DNA from: Bacillus methanolicus MGA3 | GTDB taxonomy: Bacteria; Bacillota; Bacilli; Bacillales; Cytobacillaceae | Assembly (NCBI RefSeq): GCF_000724485.1 | Contig: NZ_CP007739.1 | Location: 1,720,843-1,784,842, forward strand | Reading direction: 5' to 3' | DNA: 64,000 nucleotides | In this document: positions 61,697-64,000 of the stretch, in pieces | Position numbering within the stretch: position 1 is the stretch's first letter | How the letters are laid out: each line of letters opens with the position of its first letter | The notes under the pieces: model-generated | Databases searched by the model: none | Seen by the model: only the letters and a program-made list of their open reading frames with translations | Told to the model about the DNA's origin: nothing | Position numbers and translations under genes: made by a program

Positions 61697-62527
61697 TTAA
61701 TCCAGATCCAACAATTCCCGCTTTACGAGCAAATAATAGCAAACAGCTGCTGTTTCACCTTTAACAAGTGAAACAGCAGCATATCCGGAAGTAAATAAGG
61801 TTTGAAATATTTGTCTTGTCTTGTAGCGCCAGTCAAGCGCAAGTTTGCCATCCTTGTTTTTTAGAGCCTGAAAATTCGCTGGAACCGGAACATACAACGG
61901 TTGATTGCTTTCTCGAACGCTGGATAATCCGTCTTTAATATCCATTAGTTTCGGAAAAGAGAGTTCTGTCATATCCCAGTGAAATATATGCCGTGCATTT
62001 GCTGCATGGATGGCTTTCGGTTCAGAGACATAGGAGCTATTAATCCACCACTCAACTTTAAAACGGTCGCTCGGAAGTCCGCTGTTTAAACTGTCTTCCA
62101 TTTCCCCATAGCAATTTTCAATATAGGTTGAACAGACAGCGTGCAGCTTCGTTAAATTTAAATAAGCGTTCCTGCTCTCAAGCGGGTCATACGTCCAAGT
62201 AATTAAATTATACCCCATCTTACTAGCAAATTGTTTTTGTTCCGCTTTCAGCCTCGCACCAATTCCTTGCTCCTGAAAATCAGGATGAATGCCAAGCATA
62301 TGGGAACATAAATAGCTTTTTCCGTGGCGAAATCCCGGAAAACTGTAACTGAATCCAACCATATTGCCGTCGATAAAAGCCCCAAGTAAGAGGCCGCCAT
62401 TTTGTGAAGCTGTGATCGTCTGGTGAAGTGGGATCGGGTCAGTGTTCCAAACTTCTTTTTCAAGCACTTGAACTTGCCGCAGTTCATGATTGCTCTTTAA
62501 GACCCTTATTTCAACAGCGGAACTCAT
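61697..62527 (-). CDS. GNAT-family N-acyltransferase, probable D-amino acid N-succinyltransferase
   Basis: The protein is 276 residues from the ATG at 62527 (AGAAGGACATC before it), overlapping the M20 gene by 17 nt. The GNAT core includes VLEKEVWNTDPIPLHQT, SYLCSHMLGIHPDFQEQGIGARLKAEQKQFA (the acyl-CoA pyrophosphate loop Q-x-x-G-I-G) and a longer C-terminal half. The corresponding Geobacillus protein is reported as a succinyl-CoA:D-amino acid N-succinyltransferase. Here that is inferred from the operon. It would make the substrate for the racemase. Confidence 0.82.
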   Translation of the reverse strand: MSSAVEIRVLKSNHELRQVQVLEKEVWNTDPIPLHQTITASQNGGLLLGAFIDGNMVGFSYSFPGFRHGKSYLCSHMLGIHPDFQEQGIGARLKAEQKQFASKMGYNLITWTYDPLESRNAYLNLTKLHAVCSTYIENCYGEMEDSLNSGLPSDRFKVEWWINSSYVSEPKAIHAANARHIFHWDMTELSFPKLMDIKDGLSSVRESNQPLYVPVPANFQALKNKDGKLALDWRYKTRQIFQTLFTSGYAAVSLVKGETAAVCYYLLVKRELLDLD

Positions 62528-63665
62528 AATGATGTCCTTCTTTCCGCAATTCAAATGTATTAATGATCGTTTTCGCAAGAATTTCAATGCCTGTAAATAT
62601 TGCTTCCCGGTTAAATGTCATATTTGGATGGTGAAGACCGGGAATTAATCCGCAGCCCAGTCCAAGCATTGTCGCTTTTACTTGGGGTTTTTTTAAGGAA
62701 TAAAAATGGAAATCCTCCCCGCCGGCAGTAACAGCCGGTTCTTTCAAATTATGTTTGCCAATTGTATCGAGAATTGCTTTTTTCATATTTTGCATAGCTT
62801 CCTCGTGCACTTCTGCAGCTGCAACTGTTGCCTTTGTTTCGAGCCGGATTTCTACTCCATATAAGCTTGAAATGGCTTTTACAACTTTCTCGATTTTTTC
62901 CGTCAATTCTTCCAATGCTTTGTTCGTCTGTGCCCGCAAATCGATGCTAAACGAAGCTTTGCCTGGAATAATATTACCGGAGTCGCCTCCCGCATGAAAT
63001 TTCGTCATCTTCGCCGAGTACGGGACCATCGGATCCAAATTAATTTTCTTTATTTCATTTACAAGCGAAGCGCCGATTTCAATCGAATTTTGACCGAGGT
63101 GCGGCCTTGCCCCGTGGGCATCCTCTCCAATGATCTCCCCAGCTATAAATTTGGCTGCACCATGGTAAATGGCAGGACATGCTTGTCCGTCGCCTATTTC
63201 CTGTTCCGGGCGAAGATGTACGCCATATAAATAATCAACATCGTCTAGTACGCCTTTTTCAATCAATTTTAACGCACCCGTTCCCTTTTCTTCAGCCGGC
63301 TGAAAAATAAACTTCAGTTTTCCGTTTGAAGGGAACCCTATTTTTTGCAAAAGGAGCATGACTCCTATCACCATAGTCATATGAGCATCATGCCCGCACG
63401 AATGGTTTGCCTGAAATGTTCCGTTTACTTCCTGCCAAAGAGCATCCATATCCGTTCTTAGTCCAACACAAACATCCCCGCATCCCACCTCAACAACAAG
63501 ACCGGGGCAATCAACAAATGTTACTACCTTAAAACCCTTTTCCTCCAATAATGCCCGGATAAATTCTGTTGTCTTATATTCTTGCCAGCTTACTTCAGGA
63601 TTACTATGCAAATACTCAAATACCGGATAAATAATTGGTTTCAATTCTTCCAGATACTCTTTCAT
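62511..63665 (-). CDS. M20-family amidohydrolase, probable N-succinyl-L-amino acid desuccinylase
   Basis: The 384-residue protein is of the M20D type: SCGHDAHMTMV (metal ligands), QPAEEKGTGAL (catalytic Glu pair), GVHLRPEQEIGDG, GEDAHGARPHLGQNSIE, and TAGGEDFHFY. Most relatives remove N-acyl groups from L-amino acids. In this operon it should release the free L-amino acid after racemisation, which makes the D-to-L conversion irreversible. It starts 12 nt after the RpiR-type gene. Confidence 0.88.
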   Translation of the reverse strand: MKEYLEELKPIIYPVFEYLHSNPEVSWQEYKTTEFIRALLEEKGFKVVTFVDCPGLVVEVGCGDVCVGLRTDMDALWQEVNGTFQANHSCGHDAHMTMVIGVMLLLQKIGFPSNGKLKFIFQPAEEKGTGALKLIEKGVLDDVDYLYGVHLRPEQEIGDGQACPAIYHGAAKFIAGEIIGEDAHGARPHLGQNSIEIGASLVNEIKKINLDPMVPYSAKMTKFHAGGDSGNIIPGKASFSIDLRAQTNKALEELTEKIEKVVKAISSLYGVEIRLETKATVAAAEVHEEAMQNMKKAILDTIGKHNLKEPAVTAGGEDFHFYSLKKPQVKATMLGLGCGLIPGLHHPNMTFNREAIFTGIEILAKTIINTFELRKEGHHYEFRC

Positions 63666-63677
63666 TTTCTTACTCCC

Positions 63678-64000
63678 CTAAGAATCACTATAATAAAAAA
63701 AAGATTCTAAATTTAAGTTTTCATATTGTTCTTTCCTTCTTTTAAACCTGTCAGGATTGCGGACCGTCACGCCTGCAACCAACGCATTAATAAAAGAAAT
63801 CAATGCCGGAGCGGCATCAATTGTTGATCTGTTGGAACGATAAATTGGAAAAACAAGATCGGCGAACTCTCGGATCGGAGCGAACGGTGAATCAGTAATT
63901 CCTATCACATAGGCACCTTGCCCCTTGGCCATTTCGGCTATCTTAAGCGTTTCCTTTAAATAACGATGAAAGGAAATAGATACCAGAAGCGAGTTTTTAT
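63678..64000 (-). CDS. RpiR/MurR-family regulator, SIS domain (5' end beyond window)
   Basis: The visible 107 codons encode the C-terminal part of an SIS domain (LVSISFHRYLKETLKIAEMAKGQGAYVIGITDSPFAPIREFADLVFPI), typical of RpiR-type regulators. The N-terminal helix-turn-helix is outside the window. The 3' end is 12 nt before the M20 start, so it probably regulates the succinylation operon as its first gene. A sugar-phosphate or D-amino acid-related ligand is possible. An internal ATG at 63932 is not the start. Confidence 0.85.
   Translation of the reverse strand, partial: KNSLLVSISFHRYLKETLKIAEMAKGQGAYVIGITDSPFAPIREFADLVFPIYRSNRSTIDAAPALISFINALVAGVTVRNPDRFKRRKEQYENLNLESFFYYSDS

Overview
The window is low-GC Firmicutes DNA, most likely from a Bacillaceae species. 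It has AGGAGG-type ribosome binding sites, frequent TTG starts, U-tailed terminators, S-box and T-box leaders, and gene sets familiar from Bacillus (ytrAB, dpp-ykf, met, proBA, efe, psp). It is chromosomal and mostly housekeeping or metabolic. I see no rRNA, tRNA, prophage, insertion sequence or CRISPR array. Three genes are broken: an alanyl-tRNA editing protein, a histidine phosphatase and a nitronate monooxygenase.

Left part (1-24 kb). A YtrA/YtrB-type regulator and ABC ATPase pair at the edge is followed by a DMT-type exporter, a chromate transporter, a frameshifted AlaX-type editing protein, a dicarboxylate/glutamate symporter and a DedA protein. A block with a molybdenum theme follows: FdhF/YdeP-type oxidoreductase, FdhD, a radical SAM/SPASM protein and a lone ModA. 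Interspersed with it are a methionine ABC importer under an S-box riboswitch and a nitroreductase. A CoA-type Nudix hydrolase, a YceI protein and a four-gene psp-like envelope-stress operon with a SigW-like promoter complete this part.

Middle (24-48 kb). A nine-gene minus-strand operon (dppA-E plus ykfABCD equivalents) imports and dismantles D-amino-acid-containing murein peptides. Next come proBA under a proline T-box, an aspartokinase, a MerR-type protein with seven 18-residue repeats, a YibQ-type deacetylase, potABCD, a membrane dipeptidase, a pair of CBO0543-family membrane proteins and ribokinase.

Right part (48-64 kb). An EfeO-EfeB-EfeU iron uptake operon lies behind a Fur-like box. 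It is followed by a nitroreductase, a three-subunit ba3-type oxidase (including a 46-residue subunit IIa) and a HAD phosphatase. Then comes the least familiar locus in the window: a NAMPT-like phosphoribosyltransferase, an OMP-decarboxylase-like protein and a HisI-like protein. They sit behind a leader of about 420 nt that carries two nearly identical 49-nt hairpin/terminator modules. The combination looks like an undescribed PRPP-dependent nucleotide pathway with RNA-level control. The right edge holds an operon for irreversible D- to L-amino acid conversion by N-succinylation (RpiR-type regulator, M20 desuccinylase, GNAT succinyltransferase, N-succinylamino acid racemase).

Intergenic DNA contains a family of hairpin elements carrying GGGTCAGACCC and a separate 77-bp repeat present twice, 45 kb apart in opposite orientation.
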